From Desulfosporosinus hippei DSM 8344 (GTDB lineage: Bacteria; Bacillota; Desulfitobacteriia; Desulfitobacteriales; Desulfitobacteriaceae), in the NCBI RefSeq assembly GCF_900100785.1, contig NZ_FNCP01000006.1:1-64000 (forward strand): 64,000 nucleotides of DNA. The letters are read 5' to 3'. This document shows, in pieces, positions 20,049 to 27,680 of the stretch. Within the stretch, counting starts at the first letter, position 1. The number at the start of each line of letters is the position of its first letter. Below the pieces are notes generated by a model. The model was not told the DNA's origin. It searched no databases and saw only the letters and a list, made by a program, of their open reading frames with translations. A program made the position numbers and the translations under genes.

Positions 20049-20074
20049 AATTCTTTCAAACAAAACCATACTTT

Positions 20075-21835
20075 TTAGAACAATCCACTTACCTTACCAG
20101 TCTTTGTATCCACATCAATTCTTCGGTAAGCTGGGTCTGAGCTTGTTCCTGGCATTAAGCTAATTGCACCTGCCATTGGGCAAAGGAATTTTGCTCCTCC
20201 GTAAACTAATACATCACGGATAGGCAGTCTCCAACCTTTAGGAACACCTTTCAGTGCGGGATCATGAGATAAACTTAAATGAGTTTTTACCATCATAGTT
20301 GAGAAATCAGCATAATAGGGATCTGATTCAAATCTCTTAGCCTTAGCTTCAGCCTCAGGTGACCAATCGACACCGTCTGCACCGTAAACTTCCTTAGCAA
20401 TAAGCTCAACACGTTGACGAAGGGGCATTTCTAGTGGATAGAGGCATTTGAAATTGGACTCTTCTTCGCAGGCATCCATAACAGCATCCGCTAACTCTAA
20501 AGCGCCATCGCCGCCATTGAGCCAGTGATCTGAGTGGGCACAACGAGCACCCGCAGCTCCAACTATCTTCTTGATCAAGTCGATTTCAGCTTGAGTATCT
20601 GTATAGAACCCATTAATGCAAACAACAGGTACAATACCGGATTTCTTAATGATTTCTAGGTGATGTAATAGATTCGCACATCCCTTTTCAACCAGTTCGA
20701 GATTTTCCTTAGTGTACTCATCAGGTAATGGACGACCCGGTACCACTGCGGGTCCGCCACCATGCATTTTAAGCGCCCGAATTGTTGCCACGAGAACAGA
20801 AACATTTGGCTTTAAGCCACCCAGACGGGCTTTAACGTTCCAGAACTTCTCAAATCCAATGTCGGCAGCGAAGCCGCTTTCAGTAACGTGATAATCAAAC
20901 ATTTTCAGACCAACCCGGTCCGCAATAATAGAGGATTGCCCGATTGCAATATTAGCAAAAGGACCTGCATGAACCATAACCGGTTGACCTTCAGCAGTGT
21001 AACAAATAGTTGGATTAATGGTGTTCCGCATCCAAGCAGTCATAGCGCCGTCAACTTCTAAATCTGCAGCAGTTACAGGTTGACCAGTTTTATTATAAGC
21101 AACTACGATTTTGCCAATCCGCTCTCTGAGATCCGGAAGATCTTTAGCGACAGCCAAAATGGCCATTAACTCTGATCCAACAGCAATCCCGAATTTTGAC
21201 TGCATTTGGAAACCATCTTTTTTACCGCCAATACCTATGATAATATTTCTTAGTCCTTGAGCAGCGTAATCGATAACCCAGCCCATTTCTACATTTTTAG
21301 GGTCTATGTCCAAACGCTTCAAGCCTCTTTTAGCTAACTCTTCATCCGTATAGTTAGCCTCATGCTGCATCCGGGCATTTAGGGCAACCATGCAAAGATT
21401 ATGAGCGTTCATGATGTCATTAATATCTCCTGTGAGTCCTAAAGAAAACTCAGTCATTGGAATCAAGAGGGCGTTGCCACCACCTGCAGCAGTACCCTTA
21501 ATATTCATGGTTGGGCCGCCGGAGGGTTGACGTACTGCGCCACCAACATTCTTGCCTCTCTTAGCCAGTCCTTCAATAAGCCCCAGTGTCGTTGTAGTCT
21601 TTCCTTCACCGAGTGGTGTTGGAGTAATTGCTGTTACTTCAATATATTTGCCATCAGGTTTATCTCCAAGGCGCTCCATCATTTTCAGAAAGTCAACTTT
21701 AGGGGTTTTTCCATAGGGGATTATTTCCTCTTTCCTGAGGGATAGCTTTTCGATCAATTCTTCCACGGAAGGCATGTTTTTCTCGGCCTCTTCGGCAATC
21801 TGCCAGTCTTTAAGTTTTGTTGCATCCCAAGCCAT
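20075..21835 (-). CDS. fhs: Formate-tetrahydrofolate ligase
   Basis: The enzyme makes 10-formyl-tetrahydrofolate from formate and ATP, the entry to the methyl branch of the Wood-Ljungdahl pathway and a one-carbon source. The P-loop is [16 protein letters not shown] (about residues 91-106), followed by [13 protein letters not shown], and [13 protein letters not shown] later. At 586 residues it is ~25-30 longer than the common ~557-residue form. It stands alone between spoIIE and tilS; no other pathway genes are in the window. The ATG has GGGAG upstream. Confidence 0.96.
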   Translation of the reverse strand: MAWDATKLKDWQIAEEAEKNMPSVEELIEKLSLRKEEIIPYGKTPKVDFLKMMERLGDKPDGKYIEVTAITPTPLGEGKTTTTLGLIEGLAKRGKNVGGAVRQPSGGPTMNIKGTAAGGGNALLIPMTEFSLGLTGDINDIMNAHNLCMVALNARMQHEANYTDEELAKRGLKRLDIDPKNVEMGWVIDYAAQGLRNIIIGIGGKKDGFQMQSKFGIAVGSELMAILAVAKDLPDLRERIGKIVVAYNKTGQPVTAADLEVDGAMTAWMRNTINPTICYTAEGQPVMVHAGPFANIAIGQSSIIADRVGLKMFDYHVTESGFAADIGFEKFWNVKARLGGLKPNVSVLVATIRALKMHGGGPAVVPGRPLPDEYTKENLELVEKGCANLLHHLEIIKKSGIVPVVCINGFYTDTQAEIDLIKKIVGAAGARCAHSDHWLNGGDGALELADAVMDACEEESNFKCLYPLEMPLRQRVELIAKEVYGADGVDWSPEAEAKAKRFESDPYYADFSTMMVKTHLSLSHDPALKGVPKGWRLPIRDVLVYGGAKFLCPMAGAISLMPGTSSDPAYRRIDVDTKTGKVSGLF

Positions 21836-22153
21836 TTTTAAATCCGCTCCCTTATAATAAATTTCTACTTTCCCTAATAATATGGAAAGCTTTCCCGCAC
21901 CTCAGTTAACAGTAGTATCTAAAAATAGTCAATCCCTTCGCAGCCTCCTAATCAATAAGAATTAGTATATTCCACAAAATGTATTTTTATTTTAAGTGAA
22001 AAATACATCGCAGAGTTAAAATTTTCCCAACAATTATTTCTGACTCTGGGTGCCGGGCGGTCTTGAAATAGACACAATAGTTTGATTCGACACGCATTTC
22101 TGATATCCTGCTTTTACTCTAATCTTTTAGGCATGTTTTCCACATCAAAAATA
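21836..22153. other. Intergenic region spoIIE-fhs
   Basis: This 318-bp stretch holds the fhs promoter region. A minus-strand TTGACT (21927-21932) has only a weak -10 (TTAACT). A perfect TGTCGAA (0A-box core) lies at 22086-22092 on the minus strand, which may be chance. A 36-codon frame at 21987-22097 is not convincing. No clear terminator for spoIIE is seen. Confidence 0.4.
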
Positions 22154-24238
22154 TCAGGTACTCCAAAAGTTTTTTCGAATGACCATGACTATCCCATCAT
22201 CATCCAAATCCCCCCCGCTTATTCTGCGAGCTTCCTGACCAATAAGATCCGCCATTTCCTGAGATTTATCTAAGGGGGTCTTCTCTAAAAACTCCATAAT
22301 CCAGTCCCCCCCTTCCTTTATAACATCTTGCACGCCATCGGTTAACAAAATCAGCGCTTCCCCACTCTGCATATCCATTTCAATAATGGGAGTATCAATC
22401 TGGTTTAAAATACCTGCCGGAAGGCTTGATGATTCGATTTTCTTAACTCCATCTTGTCCAATCAAATAGGAGGGTGATGCCCCTACTTTTATTAACTTCA
22501 ACCCGGTAGATTCTAAGTCAAGAATGGCCATATCAATTGTTACAAAGCTTTCTTCGGGCGATCGCAATACTAAAATGGAATTAAGTGCTTGAATAGCACC
22601 CTCAGGCTTAAAACCCGTTGTTAACAGTTGCTCTAGAAGGGTTAAGGCCGTTGCACTCATCTTCGCAGCATTTTCCCCCACACCCATTCCATCACTCAGA
22701 ACAAAGGCGTGTTCTTTTGATGAGAAGGCAATCGAAGCATAATTATCTCCACTCATTCCGTTTCCGGTTTTAGCAAATGTGGTTATCCCTACATCTAGAA
22801 AGAAGCGACGCCGACGTGCTAGATTTGATGGTTTTACTACTTCCCAGTTATGTTGTGTGTGCAGCTCTTTCGCCAAGTTTCCGATAACTTGTGAAACGTT
22901 GAGAAATTGCCTGGACAAGGCCTCTTGATTGCCTATCAAGCGGCGTCGCCATGTTTCTTGGCTCCTTTCTTGCTCAATAATAAACTGAACTCCCAAAAGC
23001 ATCTCTTTTAATCGTCCGCAGTGTCGTTTCCACTCAATTGGTAAGGATTGCAATTTTATATCTGTTTCTTTTTCTACCAGGCCAAAAAGCTCGAAAAAAA
23101 TATGGTATGTTTTGTAAAACTCTCGATTCCAACATACATCCATTGTCGGACAGGAATGGCATACTCGCTCAACCAGGACATTCATTAATTCCGGAACCTC
23201 AGGACGCATCTCAAAAGACTCCGCTTCTGCAGCCTGATAACTCATGGCAATCTGATCAAAGATCTCCGACAAAGCCTTAACTTTAGAAACTGTTGTCTCA
23301 ACTTCCGGTATAACTTTAGGCTTTAAAAAATTCTTTTCCGGTGTTGCTCCTGGCCAAATCAAAAAGAGAAACAGGCCTACTGTTGAAGAAATAAGCTGAG
23401 AATAGATTGCCTCCTGTCGCAGGAAAATAGTAAGCATCAGCATAACCGCTATAAAGGCTGTCCCTATTCCCAGTTTGCCGAATCGCCGGAAGGCTCCGGT
23501 ACAAAATCCTGCCAAACCATATATTCCCGCATCAATCAGATTCTGAGTACTTATAGACAATTGGGGCATAAAACCGAGCAGTGCTCCCACACCTGCTGCA
23601 GTTCCGGCCCCATATCGTTCTGAAACAAATAAAGTAAAAAAGCTCAATAAGACAATAGCAAAATTAATTCCCATGACTTGAACCCCTTGGAGACCGCTGA
23701 TTACACCAATTAGGATAAAAAGCCAAGCAATACCTTGTTCGTTTTGAAATTCGCCCTTCCAAATTACTTCCTTATGACATAAAGCAAACCAATAAATAAT
23801 TGAGCATCCTCCTACAATCATCCCCTGCAGAGCAACTATCAAAAAGGCATAAGGATCAGGATCTGTAAAGGTAATTGCAAGAAATGAGACTAAGGCTGTC
23901 ATAACGCTTGTTGCTGCAACCAAATAAGCCCCTTCATGATTTTTCTTCCGCACTAAAGGTAAAATAACCATCAAGGAGGCTAAAACAGCTACACTTTTTA
24001 AAACGAAGGATATGTCATTTAATGATACCATACCGATTAAAATACCAAGTATACCAAACGGAAATCCTTTCTCCCCTCTAAGTATTAATGCTGCCCCAAA
24101 AGCGACCCCAAAAGGGTATAACTCAAAAATGCTTCCTCGAGCCAACACCCCCCCTAATAACATGGGAAGAACCGCACTTTCAATGGAAATTCTGCTTCGC
24201 AGACCTTGATCTAGTTTCAGTGTCGCCCACTCTGCCAT
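22154..24238 (-). CDS. spoIIE: Stage II sporulation protein E, PP2C phosphatase
   Basis: SpoIIE sits at the asymmetric septum, interacts with FtsZ and dephosphorylates SpoIIAA to release sigma-F in the forespore. The N-terminal ~310 residues are strongly hydrophobic with about ten membrane helices, followed by a central region and a C-terminal PP2C domain with FVLSDGMGVGENAAKMS and LILLTDGVQDVI carrying the metal-binding aspartates. At 694 residues it is shorter than the Bacillus protein (~827). A CxxC pair is seen in CHSCPTMDVC near residue 360. The ATG has GAGGTG upstream. Confidence 0.96.
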   Translation of the reverse strand: MAEWATLKLDQGLRSRISIESAVLPMLLGGVLARGSIFELYPFGVAFGAALILRGEKGFPFGILGILIGMVSLNDISFVLKSVAVLASLMVILPLVRKKNHEGAYLVAATSVMTALVSFLAITFTDPDPYAFLIVALQGMIVGGCSIIYWFALCHKEVIWKGEFQNEQGIAWLFILIGVISGLQGVQVMGINFAIVLLSFFTLFVSERYGAGTAAGVGALLGFMPQLSISTQNLIDAGIYGLAGFCTGAFRRFGKLGIGTAFIAVMLMLTIFLRQEAIYSQLISSTVGLFLFLIWPGATPEKNFLKPKVIPEVETTVSKVKALSEIFDQIAMSYQAAEAESFEMRPEVPELMNVLVERVCHSCPTMDVCWNREFYKTYHIFFELFGLVEKETDIKLQSLPIEWKRHCGRLKEMLLGVQFIIEQERSQETWRRRLIGNQEALSRQFLNVSQVIGNLAKELHTQHNWEVVKPSNLARRRRFFLDVGITTFAKTGNGMSGDNYASIAFSSKEHAFVLSDGMGVGENAAKMSATALTLLEQLLTTGFKPEGAIQALNSILVLRSPEESFVTIDMAILDLESTGLKLIKVGASPSYLIGQDGVKKIESSSLPAGILNQIDTPIIEMDMQSGEALILLTDGVQDVIKEGGDWIMEFLEKTPLDKSQEMADLIGQEARRISGGDLDDDGIVMVIRKNFWST

Positions 24239-24268
24239 AATGTCACCTCTTAACCATTTATTGGTAAT

Positions 24269-24333
24269 ATTATAGCTTAAATTATTGGCAAAGCTTGTCT
24301 AGTAACGTCAATAACGCACAGAAACTTTCGACT
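24269..24333 (-). promoter_or_regulatory. Candidate Spo0A-dependent spoIIE promoter
   Basis: Minus-strand perfect -10 TATAAT (24269-24274) has a -35-like TAGACA (24296-24301) at an abnormal 21-bp spacing. The Bacillus subtilis spoIIE promoter is known for the same unusual spacing, rescued by Spo0A. A near-match 0A box, AGTCGAA, lies upstream at 24327-24333. Confidence 0.5.
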
Positions 24334-24423
24334 TCATTCACAGTTAATCTCTTAAAAATACCGAGATGTTCTTTATGCCAAAGAAATATTCCAGCATTTT
24401 AGTAATTGCCTCAAATCAAAATA

Positions 24424-24449
24424 AAATAAAAAACCGCCTTTCGGCGGTT
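24424..24449 (-). terminator. Terminator after yabR
   Basis: Minus-strand AACCGCC pairs with GGCGGTT around a GAAA tetraloop and is followed by TTTTATTTTATTTT. It begins 4 bp after the yabR stop codon. Confidence 0.93.
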
Positions 24450-24452
24450 ATA

Positions 24453-24842
24453 TTAGTAACGACTTGATCCTCTACCTCCACGTTTAGAGTCTGTGGCACG
24501 ACGAAATTCGGTTTGACGTTCATCACTGTCTTTTATAAACTTAGCCAATTTATCCTCAAAGGACACAGTCGGCGGAAGACGGCGTTCACGACCCACATTA
24601 CGAACAGTGGGGTTTGCTTGTTTAATAGAGAGTCCTATTTTCCCTTTTTCGTCAACGTGAATGACCTTTACTTTAACATGGTCTTGTTCCTTTAAGTAAT
24701 CTCGAACGTCCTTGACATAAGCATCTGCGACCTCCGAGATATGTACTAGTCCGGTAATTCGATCCGGCAATTCAATGAATGCCCCAAAGTTCGTGATCCC
24801 TGTAACGACACCTTCAACAATACTGCCAACGTCAATGGCCAT
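24453..24842 (-). CDS. yabR: S1-domain RNA-binding protein, YabR type
   Basis: An S1 OB fold fills residues ~3-75 (VGSIVEGVVTGITNFGAFIEL, GLVHISEVADAYVKDV, VKVKVIHVDEKGKIGLSIK), followed by a basic, low-complexity tail ending RGGRGSSRY. It probably binds RNA or ribosomes; the exact role of YabR is not established. I use the ATG at 24842; an in-frame TTG at 24851 is closer to the ribosome site than usual. It has its own consensus promoter and terminator, a monocistronic unit between divIC and spoIIE. Confidence 0.92.
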   Translation of the reverse strand: MAIDVGSIVEGVVTGITNFGAFIELPDRITGLVHISEVADAYVKDVRDYLKEQDHVKVKVIHVDEKGKIGLSIKQANPTVRNVGRERRLPPTVSFEDKLAKFIKDSDERQTEFRRATDSKRGGRGSSRY

Positions 24843-24887
24843 ACGAAGCAAACTCCTCCTTGTGATGATCTATCTATACTTATCTAT

Positions 24888-24917
24888 ATTATATGCAGTA
24901 GATTTCATGCCTGTCAA
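24888..24917 (-). promoter_or_regulatory. yabR promoter, consensus sigma-A
   Basis: Perfect TTGACA (24912-24917) and perfect TATAAT (24888-24893) on the minus strand are separated by 18 bp, 46 bp upstream of the yabR ATG. It gives yabR vegetative expression independent of the sporulation genes around it. Confidence 0.8.
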
Positions 24918-24941
24918 GGTTAAGAAGACTAATGTGCAGTA

Positions 24942-25253
24942 CTAATTCTTGGGAGAAATGAGAATTTCACCTTGTTTTACAAGGCCTAGCTGTTCTCGGG
25001 CTAACTGTTCAATGTAACTCGGAGTGTTTAAACGAGTAATCTCTTCATTGAGAAGTTTCTCTTGTTTAAGCAATTTAGCCTTTTCCTCATTCAGCTGAGC
25101 CAGTTGACCGTCTACCCTAGTTCTAAGATTCCAGATCTGCCACATCGAACTCCCGACGATTATCATGACTGCTAAAAATATAAGAATGGAGCTTTGACGA
25201 ATTCGGACTCTTTGGTAATTTCTTGGGTTAATCTTCTGACGAGCCCTCTTCAT
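24942..25253 (-). CDS. divIC: Septum formation initiator, DivIC/FtsB type
   Basis: A small bitopic divisome protein: basic cytoplasmic N terminus (1-20), one membrane helix (about 22-41) and an external coiled coil (about 45-80) ending in the conserved YIEQLAREQLGLVKQGE. It forms a complex with FtsL and DivIB at the division site. It overlaps the upstream HTH gene by 26 bp. The position between yabQ and yabR matches Bacillus subtilis divIC. Confidence 0.93.
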   Translation of the reverse strand: MKRARQKINPRNYQRVRIRQSSILIFLAVMIIVGSSMWQIWNLRTRVDGQLAQLNEEKAKLLKQEKLLNEEITRLNTPSYIEQLAREQLGLVKQGEILISPKN

Positions 25254-25524
25254 CTAATTCCTCTCCTCCTAACCCAAGTTCCGTACCTGGAATAATACAC
25301 ACAATTTCGTACCCCTTACTTCTTGCCCGGGTTAATAACGTAGCAACTGAGCTCTGACTAAGATGAAGGCGCTTAGCAATGTCCTCTAAAGATCTTCCAC
25401 TTTCTTTGAGAATTACAGCTTGGCGTTCCCGAAAACTAAGTTTTTCCAAACCTCTAATTTCTAGTTGCACCCCGGCACGCCCTTGCTTAAAGTTATTCAC
25501 AATTTGTGGATATACTGTGGACAT
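25228..25524 (-). CDS. Small HTH protein, sigma-70 region 4 or Tfx-like
   Basis: This 98-residue protein has a helix-turn-helix at about residues 27-68: SFRERQAVILKESGRSLEDI, then AKRLHLSQSSVATLLTRARS. It resembles sigma-70 region 4 and the archaeal Tfx regulators, without other sigma regions. The acidic C terminus overlaps the divIC start by 26 bp, so both are coupled. It has a strong sigma-A promoter. Bacillus subtilis has no gene here. The target is unknown; control of the divIC unit is inference. Confidence 0.8.
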   Translation of the reverse strand: MSTVYPQIVNNFKQGRAGVQLEIRGLEKLSFRERQAVILKESGRSLEDIAKRLHLSQSSVATLLTRARSKGYEIVCIIPGTELGLGGEELDEEGSSED

Positions 25525-25574
25525 ATTGCCTACAAACCATGTACAAACTACTTACAATCTGGGATAATAACTCC

Positions 25575-25603
25575 ATTATAGTCACTAAGCCTTAAGGAAT
25601 CAA
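25575..25603 (-). promoter_or_regulatory. Promoter of the HTH-divIC unit, sigma-A type
   Basis: Minus-strand TTGATT (25598-25603) and perfect TATAAT (25575-25580) are 17 bp apart. The start (~25568) is 44 nt before the HTH gene. It separates vegetative divIC expression from the upstream yabP-yabQ. The spacer contains the palindrome CCTTAAGG, a possible operator. Confidence 0.75.
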
Positions 25604-25618
25604 TACCCCTGGAAAATT

Positions 25619-26125
25619 TTAGCCATTTGTTCGTGGGGGTAACAGAGTCTTCAACCATTCCCGCAATTTGATTTTCGTGTTTACAACTCTCTTAAAAAAG
25701 ATAACTTCTCCAATTCTAAAAAGAAGCAAACTTAACCATTGTAAAATAGCGAAGGGTGGTCGCATAATCAGTACTAAGCCACGAATAGGAATCCTAATGC
25801 CTCTTTGGATAAGCTCCGCAAGAAATGCTATAAATCTATAGAATCCAAAGAAAGCTCTCAAGGCAAACCGGCTTAAAACTCTCAGGTACAACCCTAAGCC
25901 CAGCAAACTCCCCCAAATAATATACAAGCGGAAGTCAAGGGCATTAGCTCTTTCAAAATAGTAAAATAGTATTACCATCGCTATTAGTGAAAAAGTTACG
26001 TCCCCGAAAAACGTTAAGATTTGCCCCCAGTTTTGCCAGCGACGAAAAGAACGGTAAAAGTCAAAAACTAATCCCACAGTCGCACCAGCGAAGATTACCC
26101 AAAAAAATGTTTCGAATTCTGAGAT
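25619..26125 (-). CDS. yabQ: Spore cortex biosynthesis protein YabQ, apparent ATC start
   Basis: YabQ is a mother-cell membrane protein needed for spore cortex formation. From the ATC at 26125 the frame gives 168 residues with an N-terminal helix followed by VGLVFDFYRSFRRW and further membrane segments, matching the family. GGAGG (26133-26137) lies 7 nt upstream of ATC, and there is no ATG, GTG or TTG in that part of the frame. The next possible start, a GTG at 26077, has no ribosome site and would delete the first membrane helix. ATC initiation is therefore inferred; a sequence error is the main alternative. Confidence 0.8.
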   Translation of the reverse strand: MSEFETFFWVIFAGATVGLVFDFYRSFRRWQNWGQILTFFGDVTFSLIAMVILFYYFERANALDFRLYIIWGSLLGLGLYLRVLSRFALRAFFGFYRFIAFLAELIQRGIRIPIRGLVLIMRPPFAILQWLSLLLFRIGEVIFFKRVVNTKIKLREWLKTLLPPRTNG

Positions 26126-26185
26126 TGCCCTTCCTCCTCTCCCTCTAATTCTAACAAGCTTTGGGAGGAATCCATTTAATCCAGG

Positions 26186-26464
26186 TCAACGAAATACTCT
26201 GTTCAAAAATCCACGACGTGAAGCATTCCCCGAACTTCGATGATAGATTAAAGCACCCACCGACCCCTGAAGATCAACTAAACCTTCTTCAAGATTTAGC
26301 AACTTGATGCTTAACTGATCCCCTTTGACACTTAAGATCCCAAGTTCGGTTTCCAGAATAATTTCCTTGGGGTCAAAGGACTGAACCTTTCGGATCCCCG
26401 ACAATTCGAGAAGTTCTCGGTTCTCCATGACAAGGCGATGCCCTTTGGCAGCTTTTTCGACCAT
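26186..26464 (-). CDS. yabP: Sporulation protein YabP
   Basis: YabP is a small beta-rich mother-cell protein required for cortex assembly. The 92-residue sequence shows the typical HRLVMENRELLELSGIRKV opening and ILETELGILSVKGDQLSIK, with the GALIYHR end segment. It starts upstream of yabQ, separated by ~60 bp. The order rqcP-yabP-yabQ is that of Bacillus subtilis, where yabP-yabQ are expressed by sigma-E. I do not see a convincing sigma-E site; a bare TATAAT lies at 26737-26742 upstream of the small ORF before it. Confidence 0.93.
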   Translation of the reverse strand: MVEKAAKGHRLVMENRELLELSGIRKVQSFDPKEIILETELGILSVKGDQLSIKLLNLEEGLVDLQGSVGALIYHRSSGNASRRGFLNRVFR

Positions 26465-26568
26465 GCCCCATCCCCCTATCTCTTTTTCTTCTATAACCCT
26501 ATTCAGCTTGCCCGAACTTTAGACATTAGGAATTAGTTTTTAGTTGTAACGCAATTCATTCATATTAG

Positions 26569-26709
26569 TCAGACCGCAATCACTCCAGCCGATGAAATCA
26601 TAACTCTGTTCAACTCGAAGCTCACCTTTGAGAGCATCTGACCTCGCCAACCACCCAGATTCTCTTCAAGGTACTTAAGTGAATCACGTACTTTTAAGCG
26701 ATAATCCAT
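26569..26709 (-). CDS. Candidate small protein of 46 aa before yabP
   Basis: An ATG at 26709 with a good ribosome site (AGAAAGGAC just upstream) opens 46 codons ending ~105 bp before yabP. The peptide is amphipathic and helical in look, with the segment SLKYLEENLGGWRGQMLSKV and a hydrophobic C terminus. A TATAAT at 26737-26742 could serve as -10. I recognise no family. Expression with yabP-yabQ in sporulation is inference. Confidence 0.42.
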   Translation of the reverse strand: MDYRLKVRDSLKYLEENLGGWRGQMLSKVSFELNRVMISSAGVIAV

Positions 26710-26789
26710 GTCCTTTCTCCCTTCCAGTCCCAGATGATTATACTCTGATATTAATTTAGATCTTGATAGCTTTCTTGAATTATTACTGA

Positions 26790-26861
26790 CGAAAGTGAAA
26801 GGGCCACCTCCTATTGAATGTTCTAAACATTCAATAGGAGGTAGCCCCTTATACTTTCTGC
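26790..26861. repeat. Long inverted repeat with 3-nt loop
   Basis: Two arms of ~34 bp meet around the 3-nt loop CTA. The inner 17 bp (ACCTCCTATTGAATGTT and its complement) are perfect; the outer part, including GAAAGT and AAGGG segments, pairs with a few mismatches. It lies just beyond the rqcP terminator. There is no T-run at either end, so it is not a standard terminator. Possible readings are a MITE-like remnant, an RNase III substrate or a bidirectional barrier. Confidence 0.75.
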
Positions 26862-26871
26862 TGTATTAAAA

Positions 26872-26897
26872 AACAGAGCCTTTAAATTAAGACTCTG
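26872..26897 (-). terminator. Terminator overlapping the rqcP stop
   Basis: Minus-strand ACAGAGTC pairs with GGCTCTGT around a 10-nt loop that contains the rqcP stop codon, followed by six Ts. Its overlap with the coding end links termination to the last codons of rqcP. Confidence 0.8.
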
Positions 26898-27150
26898 TCC
26901 TTCTTTCATCTCGAATCAATTCGTAGAGCGTCTGTGCTTCGTTAGCTTTAATACTGTTCGGAGTTGACAATACTTGAACTTCAATCACTCGATTAGCAAA
27001 CTCTAAAACTATTCGATCCCCCATTTTGACCTCTGCCGAGGGCTTAGCAAGCCTTCCGTTAATTGAAATTTTTTCACCAACACAGACGTCTTTAGCCACC
27101 GTCCGGCGTTTTATTAGTCTAGATACTTTCAGATATTTGTCAATTCGCAT
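26887..27150 (-). CDS. rqcP: S4-domain RNA-binding protein RqcP
   Basis: RqcP (YabO, Hsp15 family) cooperates with RqcH in adding alanine tails to stalled nascent chains on 50S subunits. The 87-residue protein starts with the S4 motif MRIDKYLKVSRLIKRRTVA and contains VCVGEKISINGRLAKPSAEV. It lies downstream of mazG and hup and ends at a terminator. Order mazG-rqcP-yabP is as in Bacillus subtilis, except hup is inserted. Confidence 0.95.
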   Translation of the reverse strand: MRIDKYLKVSRLIKRRTVAKDVCVGEKISINGRLAKPSAEVKMGDRIVLEFANRVIEVQVLSTPNSIKANEAQTLYELIRDERRTES

Positions 27151-27267
27151 ATAACCCCCCCTTTATAGGTCTTTGGGTCAGTCGGCTTCGTTTACATCCT
27201 GCAAAACCAGCTAATTCGTGCAACCTCACAATAAACTTTGGGGCAAGACAAATCTTGGCAGATATAC

Positions 27268-27303
27268 AAAGTCAGGTTCCAGAAAGACCTGGAACCTGAC
27301 TTT
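27268..27303 (-). terminator. Terminator after hup
   Basis: A perfect 15-bp stem (AAAGTCAGGTTCCAG and complement) with a 6-nt loop begins 17 bp after the hup stop codon. The U-tract is short and partly inside the stem. Confidence 0.8.
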
Positions 27304-27320
27304 ATCACCAGTCCGAAGAC

Positions 27321-27596
27321 TTATTTTTGTACCGCGTCCTTAAGTGCTTTTCCTGCCTTGAAGCCAGGCACCTTTGCAGCAGGGATTTGAATTTCTTCCT
27401 TGGTTTGTGGGTTTCTCCCTGTCCTTGCCGCACGTTCTTTAACTTCGAATGTCCCGAAGCCAACTAGTTGGACTTTTTCACTTTGTGCCAACGATTCCTC
27501 AATTACTTCGAAAACAGCTTTAACTGCTTTCTCTGCATCCTTCTTGGACATGTCGGCTTTCTCTGCAACTGCGCTAACTAATTCAGCCTTATTCAA
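27321..27596 (-). CDS. hup: DNA-binding protein HU
   Basis: HU bends and compacts DNA as a dimer. The 91-residue protein has [25 protein letters not shown] and the signature [20 protein letters not shown] with the DNA-contacting arm. Length and residues are normal. It sits between mazG and rqcP, a place where Bacillus has no HU gene. GGAGG precedes the ATG, and a TATAAT lies ~40 bp upstream. Confidence 0.97.
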   Translation of the reverse strand: MNKAELVSAVAEKADMSKKDAEKAVKAVFEVIEESLAQSEKVQLVGFGTFEVKERAARTGRNPQTKEEIQIPAAKVPGFKAGKALKDAVQK

Positions 27597-27680
27597 AATG
27601 AGTCCCTCCTAAATAACTGATCTACTACGTAAATTATATTTCGCGATAAAAAACCATTCTCCTGCTTTTTTTGGATTAGA

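Noticed and set aside
19868-20059. 63-codon frame between tilS and fhs (minus)
   Set aside because: Its first codons are the fhs terminator hairpin, it has no ribosome site and the sequence looks non-coding.
21987-22097. 36-codon frame upstream of fhs (minus)
   Set aside because: Only an AGGA at moderate distance supports it; composition is unconvincing and nothing recognisable is encoded.
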